Shown here piece by piece: positions 1 to 12,145 of a stretch of 64,000 bases of DNA. Position numbers and translations under genes: made by a program. The notes under the pieces are model-generated. The model made no database searches. It was not told the DNA's origin and saw only the letters and a program-made list of their open reading frames with translations. Numbering within the stretch: the first letter of the stretch is position 1; every line of letters starts with the position of its first letter. Location: assembly GCA_030248135.1 (NCBI GenBank), contig JASANC010000080.1, positions 1 to 64,000 of the forward strand, in the 5' to 3' direction. This stretch comes from Theristus sp. LFF4_11 (taxonomy: Eukaryota > Nematoda > Chromadorea > Monhysterida > Xyalidae).

Positions 1-2266
1 TCGAAGGGCTACGGATTCGTGGCGTTCCCGAAGAAGGAGGTGGGTTTTTTTGTCGTGTAATCTTTGGCAATGCTTTGTGTTGAAACTGGTCAGATCGAAC
101 GGTTGGTTGGTTAGCGTTTGCTTTCAAAAACGCATTTGGCTGCACTTCGCCCGGCACGCGCAGCTCAATCGAGCCACTGGATAGCTGGGGGCGCTAAATG
201 CGTGCGCACAAAAATTTACTTGTCAGACAAAAGTTTCTCCATACTTGTCAGACAAATTTTTATTTTGACTATTTCTTAACCAAAAAAAGAGAACGGACAC
301 CAATGATTTTACGCGCGGTGCAGGAGGCGGAGCGCGCGATCGAGCAGATGAACGGCGCGTGGCTGGGGCGACGGGCGATTCGCACGAACTGGGCGACCCG
401 GCGCGGCGCGAACGCACAGCAGCGCACGCTCAACTTCGACGAGATCTACAATCAGACGGGCCCGAACAACACGAGCGTCTACGTCGGCAACATTCCGACG
501 TCCGCCACCGGTCAGTCTCTGTGCTGATTGGCTGCATTCGAGTCGCGCTCGCTCGCTCATTGGCTGTTGAGGCAGCCGGCCTCGAGCTTGAAAGCATTCG
601 AATGTGTCTGACCGAAATAGGACGTCGTTTGTTTAGTTTTTTGAAAAAATCTCCCATGTCTGTCATGCAGCCGAACTTCACTTTGGTTATTACATTTTTG
701 TATGTTTTCGCTTAACTTAAAAGACCAGTCAAACAGAAATTCCGACTTGCTGCACATGTGACAAGCGCATGTTTTACCCCGAACACTTGACGTCATTTCG
801 GTGTGACACGTTCGATAAATGTGCAATATGCAATACGCGCTGTTCTGAAAATTGCCTCTCTAATCTGATTGTTGTCGCCGCAGAGGACGAACTCCGTCGC
901 ATGTTCAACAAGTACGGCAACATCAGCGAGGTGCGCATCTTCAAGAATCAAGGCTACGCGTTCATCCGGTACGACTCGAAGGACGCCGCGTGCCACGCCA
1001 TCTGCAACAACAACAACGCTGAGATGGACGGCCAAGTGATCCGCTGCTCGTGGGGACGTGCCGGCGATGTCAGTCAATTGGGGCATACATGCATGGGGCG
1101 GGGGGCATGCGTTCGGGGCGCACTTGTGCGGCGCAACAAATAGAAAAAGATGTTGCCCACGTCCGCAACTCAGCTAGTACGAAGGTTTTAGTAGAAACGC
1201 AAACTGCAACCGATCTGACTGGCCCCGTTATACAAAAAGGACACAGGTATAAACAGCATGAATCACGTGTAAATATCACGGCGGGCTCCCCAGAAAAACA
1301 CACAACTCATTATGCTTTTGCTGAATGTGCTAGTGGTTGTCATGATCACCGTGAAATGCAACCAAAGATTCACCATGTTGCGGTTTCACCAGCTGTAGAC
1401 GCACACTCTGACCCCATGTTCCGGCCGTCAGTGTGACGCGAACGCCAGGCGAAGCGCTGTCAATTCTCAATAATGGGGTTTGATAGTTGTCAAAGAATGG
1501 CAGCTCGCCGCTTGAAATCGAACAATATGAAAATTCGGAATGGTTTTCTTGCCATATGTGGTGCATTGTGACGTCGATTCTTGCAGCAGTCGCAACAAGG
1601 CGGCCAGTACGGCTACGGCTACGGCTACGGCGGCAACTTCCCGGGCGCCGCCGGTGGCGCTGGCATGGCGGCCGCGCAGGCGCAGCAGTACCAACAGTAC
1701 TGGAACCAGTACTACCAGTACTACAACAACCCGGCCATGATGCAACAGTGGCAAAAGTGCGTTGTGTGTGTGTGTGTGTGTGTGTTCGCTGACAAGAAAC
1801 AGTGCGGTGCTGTGCACGTCTACAACCTTTTGTTGCGCGTTGATGTTGTTCATGTGCCGTGCAATCAGCAATGGAGTTGTTTTTTTGTTGCTGGTCTTTG
1901 GCCGCGACGGCTGCTGGGTGGGTCCTGTTCCGGGGAACCATGAAAGGACCACCAATGTTTGCCAATGCCAATGGAGTCCTAGTCATGGGCAGTGCACTCA
2001 GCAGTGATACACAGTGATGTTGCGCTTGCGCATCGTAACAAACAAATGCGGGGACACACGCGCACTGCTCTAGCAGTTTCGTGTGTGTGCGCATGGGTTT
2101 TTATGTGACATTACAGTGTTTTATAACAGTGCACTGACCGTAGACTAGGACTTCAGCCAAGAAAATCAGCGCAGGGATAAAAAAATGGAGAGTGGGATAA
2201 TAATGTGCCGTTCCGTTTCTATTTACCATTTTTTTCAGTTATTGGCAACAACAGGGTGGACAGTAA
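1..2266 (+). CDS. tiar-1: TIA-1/TIAR-type RNA-binding protein, 3' part (five exons)
   Basis: RNA-binding protein of the TIA-1/TIAR family, which binds U-rich RNA, regulates splicing and translation, and enters stress granules. Exons read: 1-39, 324-510, 884-1068, 1587-1756, 2239-2266; all phases join. The first two exons give the end of RRM2 (SKGYGFVAFPKKE, then the family signature IRTNWATRR). Exons 2-3 give RRM3, with RNP2-like SVYVGNIP and RNP1-like GYAFIRY. The fourth exon is a low-complexity Gln/Tyr/Gly tail (repeated YGYG and YQQY), as in the prion-like C-termini of the family. The last exon adds YWQQQGGQ and a stop. RRM1 and most of RRM2 lie before the window. The family identity is clear; the gene symbol is the nematode name by analogy. 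Confidence 0.93.
1974..2156. repeat. MITE family R13 copy in TIAR intron 4
   Basis: The left end AGTCCTAGTC...CAGTGCACT is mirrored by AGTGCACTG...GACTAGGACTT at the right end. The same ends flank a second copy at about 39709-39905. No coding capacity. Confidence 0.6.
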
Positions 2267-3933
2267 AAGTGGAGCAACGAATTGTGAAAGGCGTCTTGGG
2301 TGAACGATTCGGTAGAGAAAAACAGGTTGACACACCATTTGTAACACAATGTCATGTTCATGTTATCTTATTTTATTGGCCCATTTTAAAGATTGATTGT
2401 TGAATTTATTTTTTTTGTTACAGCAGCAGCATTCGTTCATATTGCGATTTTTTGTTGTTTTTCTTCAATTTCACAATTTTACCCTCGACCATCGAGTTTC
2501 CGTTTGTTTTTTAATTTCATCTTGTACTTTTCCGGTTATTTTGTTTGTTTTTGTCTTGTTCGAATTTTGAGAACGTTCTCAACAGTTTAGTTTTTGATCG
2601 TTTTAAATTTCTACATTTAAAGAAACTAAAGAAAAACAGAATCAGTAAACTTTTTTTGATTTGTTGATTTTCAATTTATCTATCTATTCCTTTTTTCGTT
2701 TTTTGGAAGGTTGACTTTCCTGGGGTTCGGTTTTGCTTGGAGCATTTGATTTTTTTAAATTCAATCAATTTTTTGTATAAGCTTTGAACTTCTGTCAATC
2801 GCAGATTGTTAGGCTCATTTGTTTTCGTTCATCTTTTTTGGTTTTGGTCTTGTGTTGGATTTAAGGTTGCTGTTTTTGTGGGGCTGGGGAATGGCAAAAA
2901 AAATCATAGATGTGTTAAAATTTGTTAAAAAACTTACCGAGATACGTGTGTGTTTGTTTTCGTTTGTTGTTGTCTGTTGTCGTTGTTGTTTTCATTCTTT
3001 TTATCGTTTTTTCAGCTGCATTAAAACATCTAGCTAACTTCGGTGATGTTGTTTTTTATTCATTTTTCTTTGAACATCGATTCATTAGTGATGTTTTGTT
3101 TGAGAGATTTTTTCTTATCAGTGTGAAAAAAATGTTGAAAAGTGTCAACTTTTGAAGTGAGTGTTTTTCTTGTTTTTCTGCTTTTTTGTCCACGTTTTTC
3201 TTGTCTGTTTTGTCTTTAGTTTTGTTTGCTCCGTTTTCTTTTTAGTTTAGCTTGTGAGTTTTTTGCACAATTGATGTCGCGTTTTTTGCCCGATTTTTTT
3301 GATTTCGATTTCCAGACTTCATTTTTTTGTGATTTGGTGATCGCACAGCTTTGATTTTTGAAAGTTTTTAGCGCATTTGAGCAGTGGCATAAGCAAAGTT
3401 TTTTTCCGTAGTGTTCTTTGTATTTCCATCACTGAAAAAGTTTCATTCAAAAATATGAAATACTCCACAAAATCGTTTACTTATAATCATGCTGCAAGTC
3501 TTTTTTGTTTGTTTGTTTTTTCAGAATATTATCTGATTTCGACATTTTTTCAAGTTTTGCTTTGTCAAGCAAGTCAGCAGAACGATGCAATGATTGACTG
3601 TTTGAGTGCGAGAAAAAGTGCAAATGTCAATTTGAAAATATTCGAACGATGTTTGTTTTCGCTTGTTCTTTTTGAATGAATTGAAAGTTGGATGGAAGGA
3701 ATAAAAAGTTGAGTTATGTCTGAATCGTTGGTGTCCACTGTTCGCTTGTGTGTTTCGCTTGTTCGGACGTTTGAAACGTGAGTTGCCAATGAAACGATAT
3801 TTCGAAGAAACAGTGTTTTTTCAGAAGTTTTGTCTGCTTCGCATTTTTCATGAAGACACTTCGTGAGTGTGTCGCTGGCTTTTATTTACAGTTCATTGAA
3901 CGAAAAAAATCGTGTCGACCAAAATTTTGCGCC
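2267..3933 (+). other. T-rich tail after TIAR, probably long 3' UTR and spacer
   Basis: From about 2390 to 3850 the plus strand is extremely rich in T and in GTTT/TTTTG runs, with no convincing coding exon; the reading frames present are just Phe/Val/Leu translations of poly-T. An AATAAA lies near 3699. TIA-1 proteins bind U-rich RNA, so a long U-rich tail would be a fitting self-regulation target, but that is inference. The last 80 bases are probably the promoter and 5' UTR of the next gene. Confidence 0.5.
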
Positions 3934-5951
3934 ATGTGGTTCTTGTACGCGATGTCCTGGCTGGCGTTTATCGTGCAACTGTTGTTCGCGACGATTTCGC
4001 TTGGTGAGTTTTTTTCGCGTTTAGTTTGTTCGGATGGACAGTGCTGGTTGTGGAGCTGTGTTGTGTCAACTCTACTGTTTGAATTATTTTTCATAGTCAA
4101 GCGTAGCGTTTCGAGCTAACCAATGATGAAATAATCTGATGCGCCAATCGTTTTTGCAGCGGCCGGTCTGTTCTATTTGTCTGAGCTCGTTGAGGAATAC
4201 GCGTCACAGGCAGCCTGCATCGTTCGCTGGATTACTCTGGTCAGTGCAGCTTTTTTCAGGTCCGTTTCAAGTTTGTGTCGTCAAATGATGGATTTTGCGC
4301 TGATGCGTTTTTTTGGTTTGTACGACCCGTGCGACGGTGAGGGGAAGGAAGGGGACGGACACACCGCGGGTTTGCTGCCGTGCCGCTTTTTTCGCATTGC
4401 GCAGCACAACGACGGGTCTCACGGGAATTATCAGCATCGATAGGCTTGATGCTTGATGATACTGATGCTTTTAAAAAAGCTTGATAATAATACTGAATGC
4501 GACCGCTTTTTCGTTCGCGCGATGTCAGCCTTTTATCCATGTTTCGTACCTTCTGGTTTCTGGAACTGGGGAGAGGGAGTGTGGATAACATTCACCAAAG
4601 CGGCCTTGTCCGTTCAGGCGTCGCTGTGCTTCACGGGCGGCTTCTATCTGTTCGCCGACTTCGACGGTCTCCTGTGCCTCGTCGCCGTGCTCTGCCATTT
4701 GGCGCACTTCACGCTCACTGCGACATTTCCGGTGTTCACGGTCACGTCGCCAACGTTCGTCGTTGCTGTTGGTTAGCGGGTCCGGTTCACTTTTTTGGGG
4801 TTTTGTTGTTGCTGGTTTGCGACTGGCGAGTGTTTTTTAACTCATACCAGTCTCGGCGTTGCGCCCGAGAGCTGCACTGCAGTCATATGGCTGCTTTTTC
4901 TGCGAACTTCGCTACAAATGGTACCCGTTTAGCGCCGCTGTGTGGCGAATGCCAGGGACGCAACTGCCGGGATACCAAGCAGCTTCCCACGGAGGGATGC
5001 ACCATCACTCCCCATGGTTTTTTGTTCGTTTGTGTCGGCGATTCAAGGATGTACTGTTTTTGAAATTACCATTTTTTCAGTCCTCAACATCGTCCACCAT
5101 TGGTGTGCGTTTCGATTTTTCGCCGATCGACTACTCGAATTCCACGAGGTTTGCTGTTCCGTTCATTTTTTTGTTTGTTTAATTTTTTTTCAGCCGATTT
5201 GTGGCTTTATTTCAATAGCGTCATTTCTGTTTCTTTTGCCGGTATTTGACCAGCTGCCTATCAGCTGAGATTCCTGATTATGCATTGATGCGATCATGGA
5301 TCAGCTGCAGGCTGAGATCAGTCCGCAGTATTGTCATTGTCGTTCACATGCGTTCCAATTCGCTCTCAAATCGGCGCAAAGTTCTCCCATTGTTTCGCTG
5401 TTTCACAACCCCGATCTAGTATCAGCCTGCAGGTGCTGGCGTATTTCACGTTGGTCGCGTGGCTGGTGCCCATCGCCCTGCTCGTCTCCCTCTCCGCCAA
5501 CGACCAGACACTGCCGTACTACGCCGTCTCCACCAACAACACCATCGACGACCAATCAGTCGACTCCGTTTCGCTGTTGTCTGCGTCCGGTCGGCTGATT
5601 TCGATTGTTTTTTTCGTTTTGCTACAGTTCTGTTTATGATGGTGACGCACATAGATAGGTAAACTGTTTCATGGGTGACGCGGGAATTCAAAATTGCTAA
5701 ACTGATTCGAGTCCCCTGAATAGGACGAGTAGTGCACTTGGGCGAGTTTGAATTGCCACATAAAGATTGAAACTAGTTTTCTTTCTATGTGTGCAGAACG
5801 CAAAAAATCGATAATACTTGCAGGCGGTAGCAACGACTACGTGTCGCATTACATCAGCAAGAAGCAACGCAAAGGCTACGGCCTCAGGGCGTTCTTGCAG
5901 TCGGCCAGGGACTTTCTGATGCCTGCGTCACAGGCAAAACGGTACTCGTGA
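3934..5951 (+). CDS. tex261: TEX261/SVP26-family ER membrane protein
   Basis: Small multi-pass membrane protein of the TEX261 (yeast Svp26/Erv26) family, cargo receptors that load glycosyltransferases into COPII vesicles at the ER. Exons: 3934-4003, 4160-4239, 4618-4771, 5081-5148, 5433-5589, 5824-5951, giving 218 residues; human TEX261 has 196. The family pattern is followed along its length: MWFLYAMSWLAFIVQ at the start, AAGLFYLSELVEEY, a segment ending GFYLFADF (human GLYVFERF), TFPVFTVTSPTF, NIVHHWCAFRFFADR, then VLAYFTLVAWLVPIALLVSLSA before a basic tail. Exon 3 starts after TTGTCCGTTCAG at 4617, chosen because it preserves segment length. The donor at 5590 (GTCGGC) is the least certain junction. 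The phase-1 join there gives three glycines in a row. Confidence 0.93.
5638..5812 (+). repeat. MITE family R1 copy in TEX261 intron 5
   Basis: Shares GACGCGGGAATTCAAAAT, a central CCCTGAATAGG and TTGAATTGCCACATAAAG with about ten other copies in the window. Complete copies carry inverted ends around AGACTCAATGCG. This copy has lost its clear left end. Confidence 0.65.
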
Positions 5952-6741
5952 ATGGAAATTCCATCGCTGCAAACTGCACCGTGGCCTTGTATTACAACAG
6001 CTGTTCGATATTATTGCTGTGATTTTGTGCCTTTTTGTTGTTCCCCCTGACGTGCACTGAGTGTGAGCGGTTTCGCGTTTGCCATTTTCGGTTGTACAAT
6101 GTTGGTTTGATGGTGGTTGTTTTTTTTTCGTTTCGCTCATTCACGTCTTGTTCCTGTGTCCTGTCACTCGGTCATGGTGTTTCAGTCAATCCGAGACGTA
6201 CAGGGTGTGCCGAATCAAGCAACGGATAATTCTCGAATTTCTAGCGTTTAAAAAAGTCTGCATCTGCTTTTCACCGCTTTACCTGCCGCAAAAAGAGCAT
6301 TTTGAAATTTGTTGCTCTTTTTTTGGCCCACCCTGCACCAGTGGTGTATCTATCTGTCACGGCATCATCAGCTTTATTATAGTTTTGAAGATTTTTCTTG
6401 TTTTCTTGTGATAAATTTGAAAAAAATCGCGTGAAATGATGTTGGATTCTTCCGAGTATTTATTGATTGGATTGGAAATTGAAGTAAATAAAAAATTGAA
6501 CGTTCATTTATGAGCAAGGGTCTATTTGATAGAGTTGGATAATCGTTTGAGAGCAAACATTTTTCACGCACGTGATGCGATGCTTTGTTTAGAAATGAAA
6601 GTTGAGGAGCATTCATGAAGCAGTATGTAGTTTTAACACAGTTACGCGTCATGAAATACGACTATGAATGCCGCTAAACATGTTTATTAGCCCCCAGTGT
6701 GATTGGTTGCGATGTGACTCTGCATTCGATTCACTGACAGC
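5952..6741. other. Intergenic spacer after TEX261
   Basis: No coding exon or RNA gene seen. It contains an AATAAA at 6487 and a short R4 repeat at 6606-6676. Confidence 0.4.
6606..6676. repeat. MITE family R4 (short palindromic)
   Basis: Inverted arms GCATTCATGAAGCAGTAT and ...TGAATGCCGC around a TTACGCG core. Related copies lie at 14640, 23246, 41273, 60795 and 62300. Confidence 0.6.
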
Positions 6742-8239
6742 TAGGGATGGAGCCGGTTCCGGTCCGGATTCCGGATTCCGGCGCCTAAAATTGGATCCGG
6801 ATCCGGTCCGGATTCCGGCGCAATTTTGCCGGATCCGGCCGGAATGGCCGAGGCCCGCGAATTAACCAGTTGATTCCTCCGTTTCAGAGCAGTTCAATAG
6901 TTTGACAAATTTGTTTCGGTGCTTTGTTGGTTTTGTTGTATTGCATTTGACATGTAATCAGTGAGCGTTTCTTTAGTTTAGTGTTCTGTTCAATGGTAAA
7001 TGGTTCACTGCTTTTGTCTTGAGTGGTAAATTTATGTGCAGCATCGTCCACTTTAAAAAACGTGGCTGCCAGCTTTTGGCCGACGTTGTTGATGAACAAT
7101 AGCAGGTTTTTTTAAATCAGCCATCTTCGTTGGTCGTATTCAGTTAGCTGTCAAACAGTTGCTTTTTTGTGAGCCCCAGAACACCAGCGATTTTACCAGT
7201 GTTACCGTGGGTGTGGGGGGGGGGGTGCCGTGATCCCCTAAAACCCGATAAACCCCCCAACGACGAATCCACGAGACGACGAATCCATTTCAATGGTGTT
7301 GCCCGCCGTTTGCGCACTGAAGCAGCGCATCGAACAAGTCGATGCGAGTGGCATTGGTACGACGAAAAAACGCTGCTGACCAGCATCGACACACGCTTCC
7401 GTACGCTTTTCCACAACGAATCCAACATCATGGCCACGTACGTTGATCCGCGATTCAAGAATACTGCAGTCGTCTTCGAAAATGAAGGCGCGATTCGTTG
7501 TGAACTACTTCACATTGCAAAGAAAATCTTGAAACGACCGGAGACGCCCACAAACTGCGACGATACATCCGAGATCGCGAACAACGACGACGAAAGTGAA
7601 CGCGAGCCCGAACCAAAAAAGAAATCGACTGGCCTCTACGGAGGCATCGAGTTTCACGCTGCGCGACCGCGCAACCCGTCAGGCGAATCCAGTCTCGAAG
7701 ACTAACTGCGCGGCGAAATGAATATGTACGAGTCGGATGATTTTATCGACAAACCGGACAAAAGTGATCTAATGCTAGACTTTTGGCGGCTGAACTCGTC
7801 TAAATACCCCAAACTATCGACAATCGCGCGCAGATACCTGGCACAACTAGCAACGAATGTTCTCTGAAGCCAGGCAGGTGTTTGTGTACAGCCGATCTCG
7901 TCTGTCAACTCAGAACGCCGAAAAGGTCATGTTTCTGAATGGTGTGTTGGCAGCACTTGATTATCCCTATGCGATGTGAATTTTGTTAATTGTTGTTGTT
8001 GTAATTTTTGGTTGGTTCACGTGCTGTGTCTTGCTGACTTTGTTTCTGTGTCTGTGCTGTTTTATGCTGAAAATGTGATGAAGAAGCGACGAAATGTGCG
8101 TAGATGTTTTTTAGACATAAAAAGGCCATTCCGGTCCGGATTCCGGCAATTTTTGCCGGATCCGGCCCGGCCGGAATAGGCTTTTGCCGGATCCGGCCCG
8201 GATTCCGGCAAATTTGCCGGATCCATCCCTACTGACAGC
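6734..8239. mobile_element. hAT-superfamily DNA transposon with 8-bp target duplication
   Basis: Element 6742-8231 (1490 bp) is bounded by terminal inverted repeats TAGGGATGGAGCC and GGATCCATCCCTA, and by perfect 8-bp direct repeats CTGACAGC at 6734-6741 and 8232-8239. That is the target-site length made by hAT transposases. Both ends carry sub-terminal clusters of the palindromic motifs CCGGATCCGG and CCGGATTCCGG (6750-6860 and 8125-8225). Inside is only the C-terminal part of a transposase, broken by a stop and a frameshift, so the copy is internally deleted and inactive. Confidence 0.92.
7241..7976 (+). pseudogene. Broken hAT transposase, C-terminal remnant
   Basis: One frame holds ATYVDPRFK, the hAT motif before the C-terminal region, and ends at a stop near 7703. 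After a short gap another frame has DFWRLNSSKYPKLSTIARRY, the hAT dimerisation helix, then a stop. A third frame continues with SRSRLSTQNAEKVMFLNG, the closing motif of the family. A catalytic N-terminal half and zinc finger were not found. The gene is therefore at least twice broken and 5' truncated. Confidence 0.88.
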
Positions 8240-10794
8240 AGTTTTAAGCACCAAAGATACGCATTTTCTAACACTTCCTTATTTGGGGGTGTTTGTTGCG
8301 GTTCCGGAGAACTGTGTTGCACTTTAAGGGTGGAAGCGTGTCTTTATCAATCGAGCCAAAAAAAGCGACCAAGCAAAGTTGTGAGCTTTTCGAACTGGAA
8401 TTCCGGTTTTTTTTTGTTGGTGGGTGTTATTGGGATTGATAAAGTGTTGGTTGGTTCTTGGTTGTCTTTCATTCGCGTCAGCCTTGACGTTCACGAGACA
8501 AACAAGCGAAGAAGCAAACAGCAGCCCGGAGAAAGCGCGCGCACAAGCAACTGAAATTGAATAAATAATAATATTGCGTTTGGGCGGTCGATTGCAACAG
8601 GGTGGCGCAGAAATGAGGTCGTCGGACTGAAATTGTTTTTTTTTGCCAACCAACTGCCCCCTAGTTAGTGGTACAAACTTGGATGAATGTTTGTCTGTGC
8701 CAGCTCGCGCGTGCCACCCTGTGTGCCTATCTACGCCCTTACACACTCGCAAAGTTATAACGTCAGCGTCTCAGATGTCGTTCAAGTCGAAATGTGATTA
8801 CCGTTATTAGCAGCGCCCAATGATTCTGCTGCTAATTTTTAGGATGCACGCACGCGCGTTTTGGTTGATTGAGTTTTCAAACAAGAGTCGCCTGCTCTCC
8901 TCGTTCCTTGTTTGACTGCTTTTGTGTTATCAGTGGCACACTGTTCCGAATGTTAAAAGCAAATCGGAAGCGATCTAAGGATAAAAAAGTTGTTGCATCA
9001 TATAAAGAGATGAACTTTCTGCGAAGAGACAGCACCAACATCGAAACTTGAAGACATTGTCATTACTTTTGCGACTCAATTGAAGACGCTGGCAGACGTG
9101 AAAGGCAATTCAAAATAGCCCTTGTGACTCATTCGTATCTCAGGGACGGGTCACTTCGCCAATTTGAATTCGCGCGTCAAGCACGAAGCTGCTTACCTTG
9201 GGAGTCGCATTGGGAACCAGCACCAAAGTCACAACTGTTTGAGATAAAAAAATAATCAAACATAATCATTTCCTGCGAACAACAAATACCGTAAAGTCTT
9301 GCATATAAGGTCTCCTTATATAAATTTGAAAATCAAAAATTTCTGAAAAAAGTGGAATTTGGGGGGAGCCTTATAAGGGGGGGGAGCTATAAAAGGAAAA
9401 ATAGGAATGGGGCTATAAAGGGGGGGGTGACCAAGTCAAAATTTTGAATTTTTTAGTTTCCCGCTGTGTGACACTCCGCCCACTTTTGGGTGGGGGTCTT
9501 ATAAGTGGGAGGAACCTTATATGCAAGACTTTACGGTAATTGTACACATTTTTAGCTGTTATCATTAAGTCATTGTGCCTTACAAAGTTCAACAGAAAAA
9601 GGCAAATTTGTTGTTTTTGCAATTAAATGCATACCGAATGAAGACATACACGCTTGTAAGTAACATGATGCTTTCAAGACGTGGGAAAATCGAGTGAAAA
9701 AGTGGAATCCCCTTGCAAATTAAAACTCATAAATATAAAATAAGTTTTTTTCTGGTTTGGTTAGTTGGTTTTTGTTATTGCAGTTTCAGTTATTTGTTTG
9801 ATTAATTGACACACGTACTTACTTCCTACTCCACAACTATTGATGCAGATTTGCAAACAAATTCTCATTTTTCAAACACATTTCTCATACCCCATATTGT
9901 TACGTTTTGATTGAATTTGTGACTTTTTATCCCGTTGATTGCTTCAGTAAGCTGATCAAAATTTGATGTTAAAAAATATAGGCTTCATCTTTTTTATGCA
10001 ATAAACCCATGGATTAAATGGTTTCATAATGACCTGATCCTACACAAATCATGTTTATGATCAGAAAGTCTCCGCTGAGGTTCAGGTGCTTGCAACAAGA
10101 AAGTTTTTGAGCCGATGTTAATGAGCGTTTCCATAACTTTTTACCTAGCAACCCTGAGAAATTTTGTGGACGAAATCGTCGTCTATGCCAGAAATGCTGC
10201 CGCCAATCCTGGCGCAGACACCACAAAAAAATGGGTTCGCACAACAGTTATGCGAAACCGTTTCAGCTTTGCTTTTCACCGGTAAACCAGCAGCAGAAAG
10301 TCACACGTTCCGGCAGTTGCTGGAGACGCTGTTTGTTGCCTTTGGACTTTAAGCAGTTTGTTGTGCACATGTGTATAATTAATTAATACAACTTGTACTG
10401 TATGTATACCTATGCAACTTTCTAGCACCAAACAGCAACAACTCGTCAAATAACTGTTTCAGTCGAACAATAGGCGGAGAGTTTTTAGCTGACAAAAATA
10501 TCAAAGAATTCTATCGCTTAATCAAGAGTGTACACGTTTGAACACACCCATGAGACCAATGAGTTTTGTTAAACCATTTCACCGCGTTCATTCAATTGCT
10601 GCCATTTCACAACCGCTCACAACTACATTTGTATATTATACATCTGGATCAGATTGACCACTACTGTTTTCATCTGTCTAACAAAAAGAATCTCAGTTGT
10701 CTCAAAAACAACCTGATTCAAATTTACTTCACCACATGTCTTCATATTCAGGGCTGTGTGCACATTTGGTTTTCAAAGTAATATCCGCAAAACC
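8240..10794. other. Intergenic spacer before the neuropeptide gene
   Basis: No gene recognised. Contains a degraded R1 repeat (about 9085-9190) and a TA-flanked MITE (9289-9536). Otherwise AT-rich unique-looking DNA; the last few hundred bases should include the promoter of the next gene, but no clear TATA element was picked. Confidence 0.4.
9287..9538. mobile_element. Tc1/mariner- or pogo-like MITE with 25-bp ends
   Basis: Near-perfect inverted ends start CCGTAAAGTCTTGCATATAA at 9289 and finish with the reverse complement at 9536. The element is flanked by TA on both sides, the target duplication of the Tc1/mariner superfamily. Internal sequence is G-rich with several TTATAAGGGGG-like stretches and no transposase. 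Confidence 0.82.
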
Positions 10795-11472
10795 ATGCGC
10801 GTGCAAGCGAGCGTCCTCGTGCTACTGTGCTGCAGCACGCTAGTGGCCGTGCAGGCGTACGGCGTCGTCAGCTGGGACACTGCCGACGACGAGCTGGAGT
10901 TGCCGCTGCCGGCGTCGCTCAAGCGAGTCTACGGTCGACGACTGTACCGTTTCCTGCCCGGTCGACACGGAAAGCGCAGCCGTGAGTTCGCAGACTTTTT
11001 CGCAGTTTTTTTTGTTTCACAAACCAATTGTTTCGTATGTTATCAGTTTTTAGGTTCAATGTGCAGACGTGGAAAGTAAATTAGTTTCAAATCTTTATGT
11101 TTGCAATTCAAAATTGCCTAAGTGACTCGGCCCTACTTAGGAGACTTGAATCACTTTGCAAATGTTGAATTCCCGCGTCATATTTGAAAATATTAACCTA
11201 CATCTATGCGCGCATTGAGTATCGAGACCAAAATAAAAGATTATTACACATACAATGTACATAAATCAGCTTTTTTTAAGTTTGTTCCTCTGTTGCATGT
11301 AGTGAATGCTGAACAAATTTGTTCAGTAGACGTTCGCAGTGTACAAGCAAAAGGTTGTTTTTATGTAGTTTCAAAATTTTCAAACATGTTTTCAGCGAGC
11401 ATGGGTCTCAGTCTCGCGGAGTACATGGCTGGTGGCGACTCCCCGACGCAGGGATTTCATTTTGTTGAGTGA
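10795..11472 (+). CDS. nlp-49: NLP-49-like neuropeptide precursor (two exons)
   Basis: Predicted secreted neuropeptide precursor of 87 residues. Exon 1 (10795-10981) encodes a signal peptide ending near VAVQA, then a short acidic spacer, and a Lys-Arg site before VYGRRLYRFLPGRHG, followed by another Lys-Arg. Gly before Lys-Arg is a standard amidation signal, so a peptide ending in His-amide is expected. Exon 2 (11396-11472) completes SPSMGLSLAEYMAGG, which as I remember it is the core of the C. elegans NLP-49 peptide, ligand of the receptor SEB-3. The Pro codon is created only by the splice, which supports the model. This second peptide ends ...FHFVE without an amidation Gly. An R1 repeat lies in the intron. 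Confidence 0.83.
11098..11255 (-). repeat. MITE family R1 copy in the NLP-49 intron
   Basis: Reverse-oriented copy: AATTCAAAATTGCC, GAATTCCCGCGTCA and the terminal CGCGCATTGAGTATCGAGACC are all present. Confidence 0.65.
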
Positions 11473-12145
11473 AAAAACTTTTGGCCAATGAACACTTAGA
11501 CATCGGACCGTTCGTCAATAGGTCAACAGTCTTGCCGAAGTGAATCCACCTGTAAACTGCTTGTCTACCCATCATTTGATTTATTGCGATTGATCACGTT
11601 AAGTTAAGAGAACGACAGTTGTGAAAACCGCAAAATTTTTGTTGTCTGTGTGTGTGTGTGTTCATGCATCAGTCATTCCATGAAATTAACGAGCGAAGGA
11701 GGAATAAAAATAACAATACTGGATTATCTGGACTTAAAAGAGTAGAGACTGCCTTGATCCGAAACAAACTATTTTTAAACATCTGAGCCACTTCATCCAC
11801 GAATTTCCAACTGAAACATTTTTTCCCATGAACAAAACGGAGTGAAACGACAACGAAACCACGACTGTCGTCTTCTTGAAATTCTGACGAGAAGCAAAAA
11901 ATCGTGAAAGAAAACCAACGGTTAGCAACGAATTTGACCAGGAACAGTTTCTGACCACAGGCAGGGCTGTGTTGGTAAGTGTTAAAAAAGTTATATCAAC
12001 TGGTAGTGACGTTGAATGTGCTTGTTTGTTTTGATTATTTCTGAAAAAGAAATCGTGTTTAGTAACACTGGTATTCATTCACAATTCCGCAAAGCTTTTG
12101 TGGGTGGTGAAAAGGAGAGCAAATGAGAGGAAAGCGGCAACCTAC

